A DNA stretch of 64,000 bases from Cohnella sp. AR92 (GTDB taxonomy: Bacteria; Bacillota; Bacilli; Paenibacillales; Paenibacillaceae). A model generated the notes under the pieces. The model ran no database searches, was not told the origin of the DNA, and was given only the letters and a program-made list of their open reading frames with translations. Location of the stretch: positions 124,001 through 188,000 of the forward strand of contig NZ_RZJR01000009.1 of the NCBI RefSeq assembly GCF_003990975.1, written 5' to 3'. Both the position numbers and the translations under genes were made by a program. Shown one piece after another: positions 42,529-50,336 of this stretch (its first letter is position 1; every line of letters starts with the position of its first letter).

Positions 42529-43122
42529 TTAGTCGACTATTCTCGTAAGGCCGCAGAACTCCAGAAGCGAATACAGGATTTGAAGGCTGCGATAAGGCGA
42601 AGCCGCACCTTCCTTCTCTAGCTGGAGAAGCAGCGCAAAGTAAGCTTCTTTGTGCGCTTTACCCAAGAAATCCGGGAAGTCCCCGTCGACAAAGCCGGTA
42701 ATTCCGTCATACAACGCGCTGGCAAAGGCGTTACACTTGTTCAGCTTGGCCTTGGTCGGCTTCTCGCTCGTAAAGCGCCAAGCCCATAAGCGGGCGATCG
42801 CTTCGAAATAATGATAATGGTACTGGCGATAAAAATCCGCGGGATAGCGGAACAGCCCTTCCTTTTGAAGCTGCGCCGAAACGTCTTCCGCCGCGAATGC
42901 ATCTCCGTTGCCGTTCGAGAGATCATATCCCATGCGGTTGCGGACGGTGGGGTAATGGAGCAGAACCGTATTCTCGTAGAAGGGATCCCGGTTATCGCGA
43001 TCCTCCTCCCAGAATTCCCTATCCGCCTGAGTCGCATGAGGCGGGTAAGCGGACGGGTACGAGAGGATTTCGACTAAGTTATCCGACAATAACGGAAAAT
43101 GCTCAAGCTCCCGGACCTGCAT
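42529..43122 (-). CDS. Hypothetical protein
   Basis: A 197-residue soluble protein rich in Tyr, Phe and Trp, with no motif I recognise. The C-terminal half is helical (HKEAYFALLLQLEKEGAASPYRSLQILYSLLEF). ATG behind GAGAGGG. It lies between rbsK and the kdu terminator. Codon use is like its neighbours. Confidence 0.6.
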   Translation of the reverse strand: MQVRELEHFPLLSDNLVEILSYPSAYPPHATQADREFWEEDRDNRDPFYENTVLLHYPTVRNRMGYDLSNGNGDAFAAEDVSAQLQKEGLFRYPADFYRQYHYHYFEAIARLWAWRFTSEKPTKAKLNKCNAFASALYDGITGFVDGDFPDFLGKAHKEAYFALLLQLEKEGAASPYRSLQILYSLLEFCGLTRIVD

Positions 43123-43198
43123 CCTTGCTCATCCCTCTCCATAATGGAAAAATTAGTTAACCCAATAAATCAACATTAACAGACTTCGCGCAAAAAAA

Positions 43199-43233
43199 CA
43201 GCACTCCGCGGCCGACGACGGCAGGGAGTGCTG
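43199..43233 (-). terminator. Terminator of the kdu operon
   Basis: Stem CAGCACTCC / GGAGTGCTG with a 17-base loop, followed on the minus strand by a seven-T run. Confidence 0.85.
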
Positions 43234-43291
43234 CTTGGAATGCGGAAGCATAAGAATTCGAGCTTGCCTAAAAGCTTGAGCGTGTTTGCGA

Positions 43292-44050
43292 TTAACGGGC
43301 CATCCAGCCGCCGTCCACGCAGAGGACGTGACCGGACATGTAGTCGGAAGCGGAGGAAGCGAGGAATACGGCCGGACCGATCAGGTCCGTGTTCAGCCCC
43401 CAGCGGCCCGCCGGGATCCGCTCCAGGATCTGGCGGCTGCGGTTCTCGTCGTTGCGGAGCGCCTCCGTGTTGTCGGTCGCCATGTAGCCCGGCGCGATGG
43501 CGTTCACCTGCACGCCCTTGGCCGCCCATTCGTTGGCCAGCGCCTTCGTCAGGCCGGCGACGGCATGCTTGCTCGCCGTATAGCCGGGAACGTTGATGCC
43601 TCCCTGGAACGAGAGCAGCGACGCGATGTTGATGATTTTGCCCGAGCCTTGCTCGAGCATCTTGCGGCCCGCGAGCTGGCTGAGAAGGAAGACGGAGTTC
43701 AGGTTGACGTCCAGCACTTCCTGCCAATCGGCGTACGAGTGGTCGGCGGCAGGCGTCCGGCGGATAATGCCCGCGTTGTTGACGAGAATGTCGATGCGGC
43801 CGAATTCGGCAATGGCGCCGTCGACAATCCCCTGCAGCTGCGCGCGGTCTCCGACGTCGGCCGTCACGATCAGGGCGCGTCGCCCCGCGGCTTCGACCGC
43901 CTTCTTCGTCTCTTCCGCCGGGGTCCGGTTCGTCACCAGCACCACGTCCGCTCCCGCTTCCGCGAAGCCGACCGCGATTGCTTGTCCCAAGCCGCGGCCA
44001 GCTCCCGTCACGATCGCCGTGCGTCCAGTCAGATCAAATAGCCCTTTCAA
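43292..44050 (-). CDS. kduD: 2-dehydro-3-deoxy-D-gluconate 5-dehydrogenase (KduD)
   Basis: A 252-residue short-chain dehydrogenase that reduces 2,5-diketo-3-deoxygluconate in pectin/uronate breakdown. Cofactor motif TGAGRGLGQAIA near residue 16, NNAG in ILVNNAG near 90, catalytic Ser-Tyr-Lys in IASLLSFQGG...PGYTASKHA. Starts at TTG inside the end of the deoR gene (17-base overlap). Together with kduI it identifies the pathway. Confidence 0.9.
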   Translation of the reverse strand: MKGLFDLTGRTAIVTGAGRGLGQAIAVGFAEAGADVVLVTNRTPAEETKKAVEAAGRRALIVTADVGDRAQLQGIVDGAIAEFGRIDILVNNAGIIRRTPAADHSYADWQEVLDVNLNSVFLLSQLAGRKMLEQGSGKIINIASLLSFQGGINVPGYTASKHAVAGLTKALANEWAAKGVQVNAIAPGYMATDNTEALRNDENRSRQILERIPAGRWGLNTDLIGPAVFLASSASDYMSGHVLCVDGGWMAR

Positions 44051-44792
44051 TGGTCAACGAGCTCCTCTCGTATCGACGCAAGGTATCTTCGTCCAGCCCG
44101 GCGTCTGTAATAATCGTATGAATGTCCTCTAGAGCGGCGAAGGTCAAGAGAGCGGCGCGATCGAACTTGGCATGGTCGGCCACGCAATAGATCTCCTTGG
44201 CGTTCTCCATATAGGCTTTCTTAAGCTCGATAAGCTCGCCCGTGAACACGGTCAGCCCGAATTTCTCGTGAATGCCCGTCGTCGACAGGAACAGCTTCTG
44301 CACGTTCAGCCGTCCGATCCAATCGATCGCCTCGTTGCCGATCAGCACGTTGCGCTGCCGATAGCCTCCCGGCACGACGAGGCGAATCCGGTCCTTGCCG
44401 ATCAGCTCCCTCATGATCAGGAGGTCGTTCGTCAGCACCGTCAGCGGCTCGTTCGGCAGACGCTTGGCGATCTCCAGGGTGGTGCTGCCCGCGTCGAGGG
44501 CGATGATGTCGTCCGGGGCGATGTAGCGAAGCGCGCGCTCGGCGATCGCTTCCTTCTCCGTCAGCCGCTTCGTGTCCGGAATCTGCAGTGGAAGCATCGA
44601 CTCCGCTTCATCCCCGGCGGATACCGCTCCACCGTGCGTCCTCCGAAGAAGTCCCTTCTCCTCCAGCTTCTCCAGATCCTCTCGAACCGTCTTCGGCGTG
44701 ACGCCGAAACGCTCGCTCAGCTGGGAGACTTGCACGGCCCCGTCGGCCAGGAGAAGATCCAGGATAGCTTGATGTCTTGCGGCTGCCAGCAT
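44034..44792 (-). CDS. DeoR/GlpR family transcriptional regulator
   Basis: A 252-residue repressor with the DeoR helix-turn-helix (HQAILDLLLADGAVQVSQLSERFGVTPKTVREDLEKLEEKG in outline) and a sugar-phosphate sensing domain (DAGSTTLEIAKRLP near 100, then TDAGLDED). Sits between kduI and kduD, overlapping kduD, so it very likely controls this operon and senses an intermediate. The direct repeats in front of kduI are the probable target. Confidence 0.88.
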   Translation of the reverse strand: MLAAARHQAILDLLLADGAVQVSQLSERFGVTPKTVREDLEKLEEKGLLRRTHGGAVSAGDEAESMLPLQIPDTKRLTEKEAIAERALRYIAPDDIIALDAGSTTLEIAKRLPNEPLTVLTNDLLIMRELIGKDRIRLVVPGGYRQRNVLIGNEAIDWIGRLNVQKLFLSTTGIHEKFGLTVFTGELIELKKAYMENAKEIYCVADHAKFDRAALLTFAALEDIHTIITDAGLDEDTLRRYERSSLTIERAI

Positions 44793-44826
44793 GCATGGAA
44801 CCCCTTCCGTCTAGCTTGTTAATCGA

Positions 44827-45657
44827 TTACTTGAAGGCTCTCGCCGGAACCTCGTCCATGTCGTCGAACGTATAATTTTCCCCGGCCATCGACCAGATGA
44901 ACGTATAGTTGCTCGTGCCGACGCCGGAGTGGACGGACCACGGCGGAGAGATGATCGCTTGTTCGTTCGCCACGACCAGGTGGCGGGTCTCCTGCGGCTC
45001 GCCCATCATGTGGAAAACGCGGGCGTCTTCGTTCAGGTCGAAGTACAGGTAAGCCTCCATGCGGCGGTCGTGCGTATGCGAAGGCATCGTGTTCCAGACG
45101 CTGCCCGGCTTCAATACCGTGATGCCCATCATCAGCTGGCAAGTCTGGATGCCGTCCGCGTGAAGAATGCGGTTCAGCTCGCGTTCGTTGGACGTCAGCT
45201 GGGAGCCGAGATAGCGGGTGTCCGCGTCCCCGATCGCCATCTTGCGCGTCGGATAAACGGCGTGGGCCAGGGCGGAGCAGAAGTAGAGCTTGGCCGGATC
45301 GGCGGCATCCTTGCTCTCCAGCTTGATGTCGCGGTTGCCCTTGCCCACATACAGGGTGTCGAGCTTGCCGAGCTCGTGGCGCTCTCCGTCGACCGTTATG
45401 ACCGCGTCGCCCGCGATGTTGACGAAGCCGATCTCGCGGCGCTCCAGGAAGTATTCGGTCTTCAGCGTGTCGGGAGCTTCGATCGACAGAGCTTCCTTGA
45501 CGGGCTGCGCGCCGCCGATGACCATTCTGTCTTCATGAGTATATACCATATGAACTTGATCGGCTTCAAACAGCTTCTCGATCAGAAAATGCTTGCGGAG
45601 TTGCTCGGTATCGTAGCGCTTGGCATCGGACGGATGCGAAGAATGGCGGATTTCCAT
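44827..45657 (-). CDS. kduI: 5-dehydro-4-deoxy-D-glucuronate isomerase (KduI)
   Basis: A 276-residue cupin-fold isomerase acting before KduD. Metal-site motifs are PSHTHDRRMEAYLYFDL near 195 and the last His in PPWSVHSGVGTSNYTFIWSMAGEN near 242. ATG behind GAGGGGGACTC. First gene of the operon. Confidence 0.94.
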   Translation of the reverse strand: MEIRHSSHPSDAKRYDTEQLRKHFLIEKLFEADQVHMVYTHEDRMVIGGAQPVKEALSIEAPDTLKTEYFLERREIGFVNIAGDAVITVDGERHELGKLDTLYVGKGNRDIKLESKDAADPAKLYFCSALAHAVYPTRKMAIGDADTRYLGSQLTSNERELNRILHADGIQTCQLMMGITVLKPGSVWNTMPSHTHDRRMEAYLYFDLNEDARVFHMMGEPQETRHLVVANEQAIISPPWSVHSGVGTSNYTFIWSMAGENYTFDDMDEVPARAFK

Positions 45658-45692
45658 GAATGAGTCCCCCTCGTTTGGTTTCGTTCGTTTTT

Positions 45693-45724
45693 ATTATAAC
45701 ACACATTTACGAACATTTGTGAAC
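45693..45724 (-). promoter_or_regulatory. kduI promoter with tandem DeoR-type operator repeats
   Basis: TATAAT (45693-45698, minus strand) is preceded by two direct repeats of CATTTRYGAAC at 45704-45714 and 45714-45724, spaced ten bases, one helical turn. The pattern fits binding by the DeoR protein of the operon. A -35 (TTCACA) would lie within the repeats, so binding should block RNA polymerase. Confidence 0.65.
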
Positions 45725-45751
45725 GAAAGGGGAAATTATTTGGGGTTCGTT

Positions 45752-46237
45752 TTATTTGGCGAAAAGAAGGATCCGAAGAGCCTCTTCGCTGGCTTCCGGC
45801 GTCAGCTTCGCATACTGGGACGTCTCTCTCACGATCTCCAGTTGATCTAACGATGGGGTAATCCACACCTGAAAATCCGCCTCGATAGCAAACCCGTCTC
45901 TTCCGTTCTCCGTCCCGACTTCAATGGCATAATCAGGCGGACGAACCATGGACACCTTCGCGTTCGCGAACGGAGCGTTCATCAACGTCTCCGCTATCCT
46001 TCTCGTTTCCTCTCGGTCTTCGATGACCCTGTCGTCCCCCTTCGCCGGCCGAATTCGGACTCGGACATCGTCATTCGCCTCGTACCCGGTCGGAGACGGA
46101 GCTTGAACTTGGGCCGCCTCTTCATCCGTTATAGGGGACATCGCCCGGGGCTTCGCTCCGCTCTGCGTTTGCTCGCACGCTGAGGTTACTCCAACCGCTA
46201 ACAGCAGGCAGACGAGCGCCAACCGCTTTCTTTTCAT
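45752..46237 (-). CDS. Putative lipoprotein
   Basis: A 161-residue protein with a lipoprotein signal (KRKRLALVCLLLAVGVTSAC, lipid Cys21) followed by a polar linker to about residue 55 and a ~100-residue soluble domain. No family recognised. Single gene between the kdu operon promoter and a divergent GNAT gene; function unknown. Confidence 0.7.
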   Translation of the reverse strand: MKRKRLALVCLLLAVGVTSACEQTQSGAKPRAMSPITDEEAAQVQAPSPTGYEANDDVRVRIRPAKGDDRVIEDREETRRIAETLMNAPFANAKVSMVRPPDYAIEVGTENGRDGFAIEADFQVWITPSLDQLEIVRETSQYAKLTPEASEEALRILLFAK

Positions 46238-46409
46238 CCCCTTCCACTCCTTTGGATCGATCCTTATTCCTCCTAGACGCGATTATCGGGAAAAGGTTCC
46301 TAGGTTGACGGTAGAAGGGGAAATCGGCGGTCCAGGCAGGGGGCGTGCATCTATTCGAAAAGGTGTGTTATCCTTTTGAGCGATACGGCCTGTAATAGGA
46401 GGAAACAAG

Positions 46410-46961
46410 GTGATCATCAGCCAAACGGAATATCATGCGAACGGAATGGCCTACCTCATCCGATCGTCCGCCGATGCCGACGCGAGAGAATTGTCCGAAT
46501 TAAGGCTGCGAATCGACGGAGAGACGGAGAACATGGACAGGGAACGCGGAGAGGCTTACCTAGACGCATCCGGGTTCGAACGGATCATCCGCGAGGATTC
46601 GGGCAGTCCGAGACATTTATTCTTGGTTGCCGTCGCCGATCAACGGATCGTGGGCTTCTCGAGATGCGAAGGCTCTCCTCTCAAGAGATTGTCCCACAAA
46701 GTCGAATTCGGCGTATGCGTGCTTCAAGACTATTGGGGATACGGGATCGGAACCAACCTACTGAGAAAATCAATCGAATGGGCCGACTCCAACGGGATCA
46801 AGAAGATGGGCCTGAACGTCCTGGAGACCAACTCGAAAGCCATTGGCCTGTATCAGAAGCTTGGCTTCGAGATCGAAGGCATCCTAAGGAACGATAAAAT
46901 CCTCTCCGACGGCAAGCCCTACAACACGATTGTGATGGGGAGACTCCATGGCGGCGGGTGA
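46410..46961 (+). CDS. GNAT family N-acetyltransferase
   Basis: A 183-residue acetyltransferase. The acetyl-CoA motif A is VEFGVCVLQDYWGYGIGTNLLRKSIEWA near 95-120 with the QDYWGYGIG pyrophosphate loop, and motif B is GLNVLETNSKAIGLYQKLGFE near 132. GTG start seven bases after GGAGG. Resembles RimJ/RimL- or PAT-like enzymes; acceptor substrate unknown. Confidence 0.87.
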   Translation: MIISQTEYHANGMAYLIRSSADADARELSELRLRIDGETENMDRERGEAYLDASGFERIIREDSGSPRHLFLVAVADQRIVGFSRCEGSPLKRLSHKVEFGVCVLQDYWGYGIGTNLLRKSIEWADSNGIKKMGLNVLETNSKAIGLYQKLGFEIEGILRNDKILSDGKPYNTIVMGRLHGGG

Positions 46962-46974
46962 ACCGTTGTCGAAA

Positions 46975-47118
46975 AAGTTGGGGGTGACGAAGGGAGATAG
47001 GTTGGGGTGCGGCTAAGGGAGATAAAGCTGGAGTGGCAGCGAATGGAGATAGGGTGGGGCATGGCGAAGGGAGATAGACTGGGGCATGGCTATGGGCGAT
47101 ATGGCTGGCGTATGGCGG
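46975..47118 (+). repeat. Degenerate 25-bp minisatellite
   Basis: GGAGATA (or GGCGATA) recurs at 46993, 47018, 47045, 47070 and 47095, spaced 25-27 bases, in units resembling GGGAGATAG-actGGGGcaTGGC. The units are imperfect. It directly follows the GNAT stop and precedes the nested-palindrome element. Confidence 0.7.
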
Positions 47119-47160
47119 TTGGCGGTTGGCGGTTACAGCTACTCGACCTTGACCAACGGC

Positions 47161-47343
47161 TAACGGAAGTGACAGACGCTTAGACGCCAGAAAAGAGCGG
47201 TTTTGAATTCTAACGGAAGTGAGCGACGCTTAGTTTTGTCATTTAGCCTCAATGAAGGGGTTATTGCCAAAATAAGGGCTGTGGCTTCCGTTAAAATCCA
47301 AAAGGCGCCGATCCGCGTCTCTAAGGGTCTCAGAATTCCGTTA
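47161..47343. repeat. 183-bp nested-palindrome element, copy B
   Basis: TAACGGAA at 47161 and 47211, TTCCGTTA at 47286 and 47336: offsets 0, 50, 125 and 175, the same as in copy A at 33181-33363, and the same total length. The first two arms read TAACGGAAGTGA..GACGCTTAG; the last two read the same motif inverted. Intervening sequence is also alignable (for example TTTAGCC, ATAAGGG, AAGGTCTCAG-type blocks). Confidence 0.87.
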
Positions 47344-47400
47344 GAATGAAGAGCAGCCTAGGCGGCGCGTCAGGGATCATCCCTTACGCCGCCTTGCCGC

Positions 47401-48579
47401 TTATATCGAGCCGGCCAGCCTGCCTCCGACCAGCCTCCCGCGAACGAAGACGGCCTCGCGCGGCGCCGCGGCGGCCAGCGCGTGCAGCGGATTCTGCGCA
47501 TCCGCGAGGAGGAACGTGGCCGGATCGCCCACGGAAGGCTCCAGCGCTCCCGTCGCGATCAGCGGATACGTCTTCGCGAGCTCCTCCTCCGTGATCCAGC
47601 CCATTCTCTCCGCCAGGCGGGAGCCTCGCGCCAGCATGTCGCCGTCGCCGAAGGGGCTCCAGGAATCCCGGATATTGTCCGTTCCTACGCCGACGGCGAC
47701 CCCTGCGGCAAGCAATTGGCCCACGCGAGGCATCGGCCGGTCGATCGGCACGCTCGTTAGAATGGCGACGCCCTGCTCCTTCAACTGATGCGCCGTATCC
47801 AGCGCTTCCCCTTCGCTTGCTTGCCCCAAGCAGTATGCATGGCTGACGGCCGTTCTCCCCTGCTTGGCCGCCTGCCGCGTGAACTCTGCGAACAGGCTGA
47901 TCGTGAAGAGGCCAAGATGGCCGGGATCGTGCAGGTGCAGATCGACTCCCGCGTCGAATTCGGCAGCGAGCTCGAAGGTCGCTTCCAGTACGCGCTCCGG
48001 ACGCCGGTCGAGACCCGCGGGATCGACTCCTCCGACCAGGTCGGCGCCCGCCCGCATCGCCTCCTTCATGATCGGAATCGAACCCGACCGCAGCAAGCCC
48101 TGCTGCGGGAAGGCGACGATCTCGATCTCCATCCGGTCTGCGTATTCCTCCCGGATTCGCAGAGCGTCTTCCAGATGCCGCAGGCCAAGCTGCGGATCGA
48201 CGTCGATATGCGTCCGGATCCGGGTCGTTCCTTGGCTCAACATGAGGTCAAGCAGCCGTCTCGCTCGCTCCGCGGCCGTCGTCGGCAGCTCGGAGAGCAT
48301 TTTCTTCTCGAATGCCAGCTGGCCCGGCAAGGTGACGAACGGCTGAAGCGGCTTCCACGGCTCGCCGAGAAAGTGCTTGTCGAGATGGGTATGATGGTCG
48401 AACAGAGTCGACAGATAGAGAAGCCCATTGGCGTCGTACACGCCGGCAGCCTCTTCCCTTCCTTCAGCGAGGGAGGGGGAGATCGACAAGATCGTGCCTT
48501 TCTCCGAGTCCACGCTCAAATCAAACAACTCGTTTCCTATTCTTACATTAACGAACGTTGCGAAACGCAACCGAACCAC
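47401..48579 (-). CDS. Amidohydrolase, cytosine-deaminase-like
   Basis: A 392-residue metal-dependent deaminase/hydrolase. Metal ligands: HTHLDKHF near residue 62 (HxH), RTHIDVDP near 120, DLHLHDPGH near 215, HAYCLG near 247, and the Asp in GVGTDNIRDSW near 308. This layout matches cytosine deaminase and related creatinine/isoguanine deaminases. GTG at 48579 crowds its GAAGGAA site; a TTG three codons on is nine bases away and may be used. Follows the allantoinase gene by six bases, so the two probably work on successive cyclic amides. Confidence 0.85.
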   Translation of the reverse strand: MVRLRFATFVNVRIGNELFDLSVDSEKGTILSISPSLAEGREEAAGVYDANGLLYLSTLFDHHTHLDKHFLGEPWKPLQPFVTLPGQLAFEKKMLSELPTTAAERARRLLDLMLSQGTTRIRTHIDVDPQLGLRHLEDALRIREEYADRMEIEIVAFPQQGLLRSGSIPIMKEAMRAGADLVGGVDPAGLDRRPERVLEATFELAAEFDAGVDLHLHDPGHLGLFTISLFAEFTRQAAKQGRTAVSHAYCLGQASEGEALDTAHQLKEQGVAILTSVPIDRPMPRVGQLLAAGVAVGVGTDNIRDSWSPFGDGDMLARGSRLAERMGWITEEELAKTYPLIATGALEPSVGDPATFLLADAQNPLHALAAAAPREAVFVRGRLVGGRLAGSI

Positions 48580-48585
48580 TTCCTT

Positions 48586-50256
48586 CTACCGATTTGATGC
48601 CGAGGACCGAACCTGAGCCGGGGTCAGAGCCGATGAAGAATCCGCAGTCTTATACGCGGACATATCCGCTAGTGTATCCGCAGCCAGATCCGCACTCGAA
48701 TCCTCAAGCGAACCCGCAGCCAGATCCGCACTCGAATCCTCAAGCGAACCCGCAGCCAGATCCGCACTCGAATCCTCAAGCGAACCCGCAGCCAGATCCG
48801 CGCTCGAATCCACACTCGTATCCGCCAGATTCACACGCGATCCCGCAGCCGTATCCGCTCCCGACGCCATAGACATCTTCCCGCCCCGGACCTCAAGCGA
48901 CCGTCCCGGCGCCGACTTCGTTACTCCTGCCGTCCGGTCATAGACGACTCGCCCTCCTAATAGCGTGGCCGTGACGCGGCAGCCGAATTCCCTGCCGATA
49001 TACGGGCTGTGAGGATGGCGATGCAAGAGATCCTCTTGCCGCAGGCGATAGCCCTCGTTCAGGTCGACAAGCGCCAGATCCGCCGACGCGCCGACCCGGA
49101 TCTCTCCCTTCCCGCCCTCCAGGCCGAAGCGCCTTGCCGGTTCATAGGAGAGCAGCCGGCTGATCTCGGCAAGAGGAATTCCCCGCCGAAGATGCCCTTC
49201 GTCAATCATAAGCTCTAGGGTGCTCTGAGCGCCAGCGATGCCTCCCCAGCAATCGAACAGGTTGCTCGACGCCTCCTTCATCGAGGTCGGGCATGGGGAG
49301 TGGTCGGACGAGATCATGTCGATCCTTCCTTCGCGGATCGCCTGCCACAACGCCTCCCGGTCCTCCTCCCCGCGCAGGGGAGGAGCGCACTTCGCCGCCG
49401 GACCGATCCTCTCCAGATCGGCGTCGGTCAGCGTCAGGTAATGCGGGCACGTCTCCAGCGTGACGTCCATCCCTTCCTCCTTCGCCGCCTGGATGACGGC
49501 GACCGCCGCGCCGCTGCTGATGTGCACGAAGTGCAGCGCGCAGCCCGTCTCCCGAGCGTAGCCGATCGCCCTCTCCACCGCCTCGACCTCCGCTTGGACG
49601 GGACGGGTCGCCGTATAGTCGGCCGCCGTCCAGCCGCCGGCGGCTCGGCTCTCCGCGGTCAGTCGCGCGACGAGCGGCTCGCTCTCGGCGTGGAGCGCCA
49701 GCACGCGGCCCAGCTTGGCGATCCGCCTCATGCCTTCGAGCAGCGTGCGGTCGTCGACCTCGCGGAACGCTTCCTCGTCCGGATCGCCGGGCGCCGACAT
49801 AAACGCTTTGAAACCGATGACCCCGGCTTCGCTTAGCGCCTCCAGATCGTCCAGATGCTTCGGCACTAGGCCGCCCCAGCAGGCAAAATCGACCTTCGAC
49901 GCCCCGATTCCCGCTTCTCTTTTCATCCTTAGCGCTTCAACGGTCACCGTCGGGGGAACGCCGTTCAGCGGCATATCGAAGTACGTCGTGCACCCGCCGG
50001 CCGCGAGCGCGGAAGAGCCGGTCTCGAAGCCCTCCCAATGGCCGAAGCCCGGCTCGTTCAGGTGCACGTGGACGTCGATCGCGCCGGCCATGACGTGCAA
50101 GCCTCTCGCATCCATGCTGCTCGTCGCTTCATCGGGGCGGATCCGGCCGATTCGCGCGATCCGTCCGTCCTTGATTCCGATGTCCGCGGGGACGGTCTCG
50201 CCGCGAAGCACGACTTCTCCACCGATGATCGCAAGATCCATCTCCTTGGAATTCAT
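48586..50256 (-). CDS. Allantoinase/dihydropyrimidinase-type hydrolase with repeat-built tail
   Basis: A 556-residue cyclic amidohydrolase. Core: VHVHLNEPGFGHWEGFETG near residue 60 (HxH), the carboxylated-Lys position GFKAFMSA near 150, further His ligands in ALHAESEP and FVHISSG, and Asp in SSDHSP, fitting allantoinase (AllB). Normal length is about 450; here the last ~110 residues are low-complexity Ala/Asp/Ser, including a 12-residue unit DSSADLAAGSLE repeated. I placed the start at ATG 50256, seven bases after GGAGG; the frame runs 18 codons further. Allantoinase versus another hydantoinase is not settled. Confidence 0.82.
   Translation of the reverse strand: MNSKEMDLAIIGGEVVLRGETVPADIGIKDGRIARIGRIRPDEATSSMDARGLHVMAGAIDVHVHLNEPGFGHWEGFETGSSALAAGGCTTYFDMPLNGVPPTVTVEALRMKREAGIGASKVDFACWGGLVPKHLDDLEALSEAGVIGFKAFMSAPGDPDEEAFREVDDRTLLEGMRRIAKLGRVLALHAESEPLVARLTAESRAAGGWTAADYTATRPVQAEVEAVERAIGYARETGCALHFVHISSGAAVAVIQAAKEEGMDVTLETCPHYLTLTDADLERIGPAAKCAPPLRGEEDREALWQAIREGRIDMISSDHSPCPTSMKEASSNLFDCWGGIAGAQSTLELMIDEGHLRRGIPLAEISRLLSYEPARRFGLEGGKGEIRVGASADLALVDLNEGYRLRQEDLLHRHPHSPYIGREFGCRVTATLLGGRVVYDRTAGVTKSAPGRSLEVRGGKMSMASGADTAAGSRVNLADTSVDSSADLAAGSLEDSSADLAAGSLEDSSADLAAGSLEDSSADLAADTLADMSAYKTADSSSALTPAQVRSSASNR
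48680..48823. repeat. 36-bp in-frame tandem repeats in the allantoinase-like gene
   Basis: GCAGCCAGATCCGC recurs at 48680, 48716, 48752 and 48788. The first three 36-bp units are identical and the fourth is diverged; weaker copies flank them. The period keeps the frame and codes DSSADLAAGSLE. Confidence 0.92.
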
Positions 50257-50336
50257 AAAATTTCCTCCTTCGATTCGGATTTGGATAGAACGATGCCGGG
50301 CCGTCGGCAAGCGTCGGACCCGGCATGGCTTCTTGC

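Noticed and set aside
48558..48872. Plus-strand frame rich in Pro-Gln-Pro-Asp-Pro repeats
   Set aside because: It is the antisense reading of the 36-bp repeats inside the allantoinase-like gene, which has the better start, domain content and operon position.
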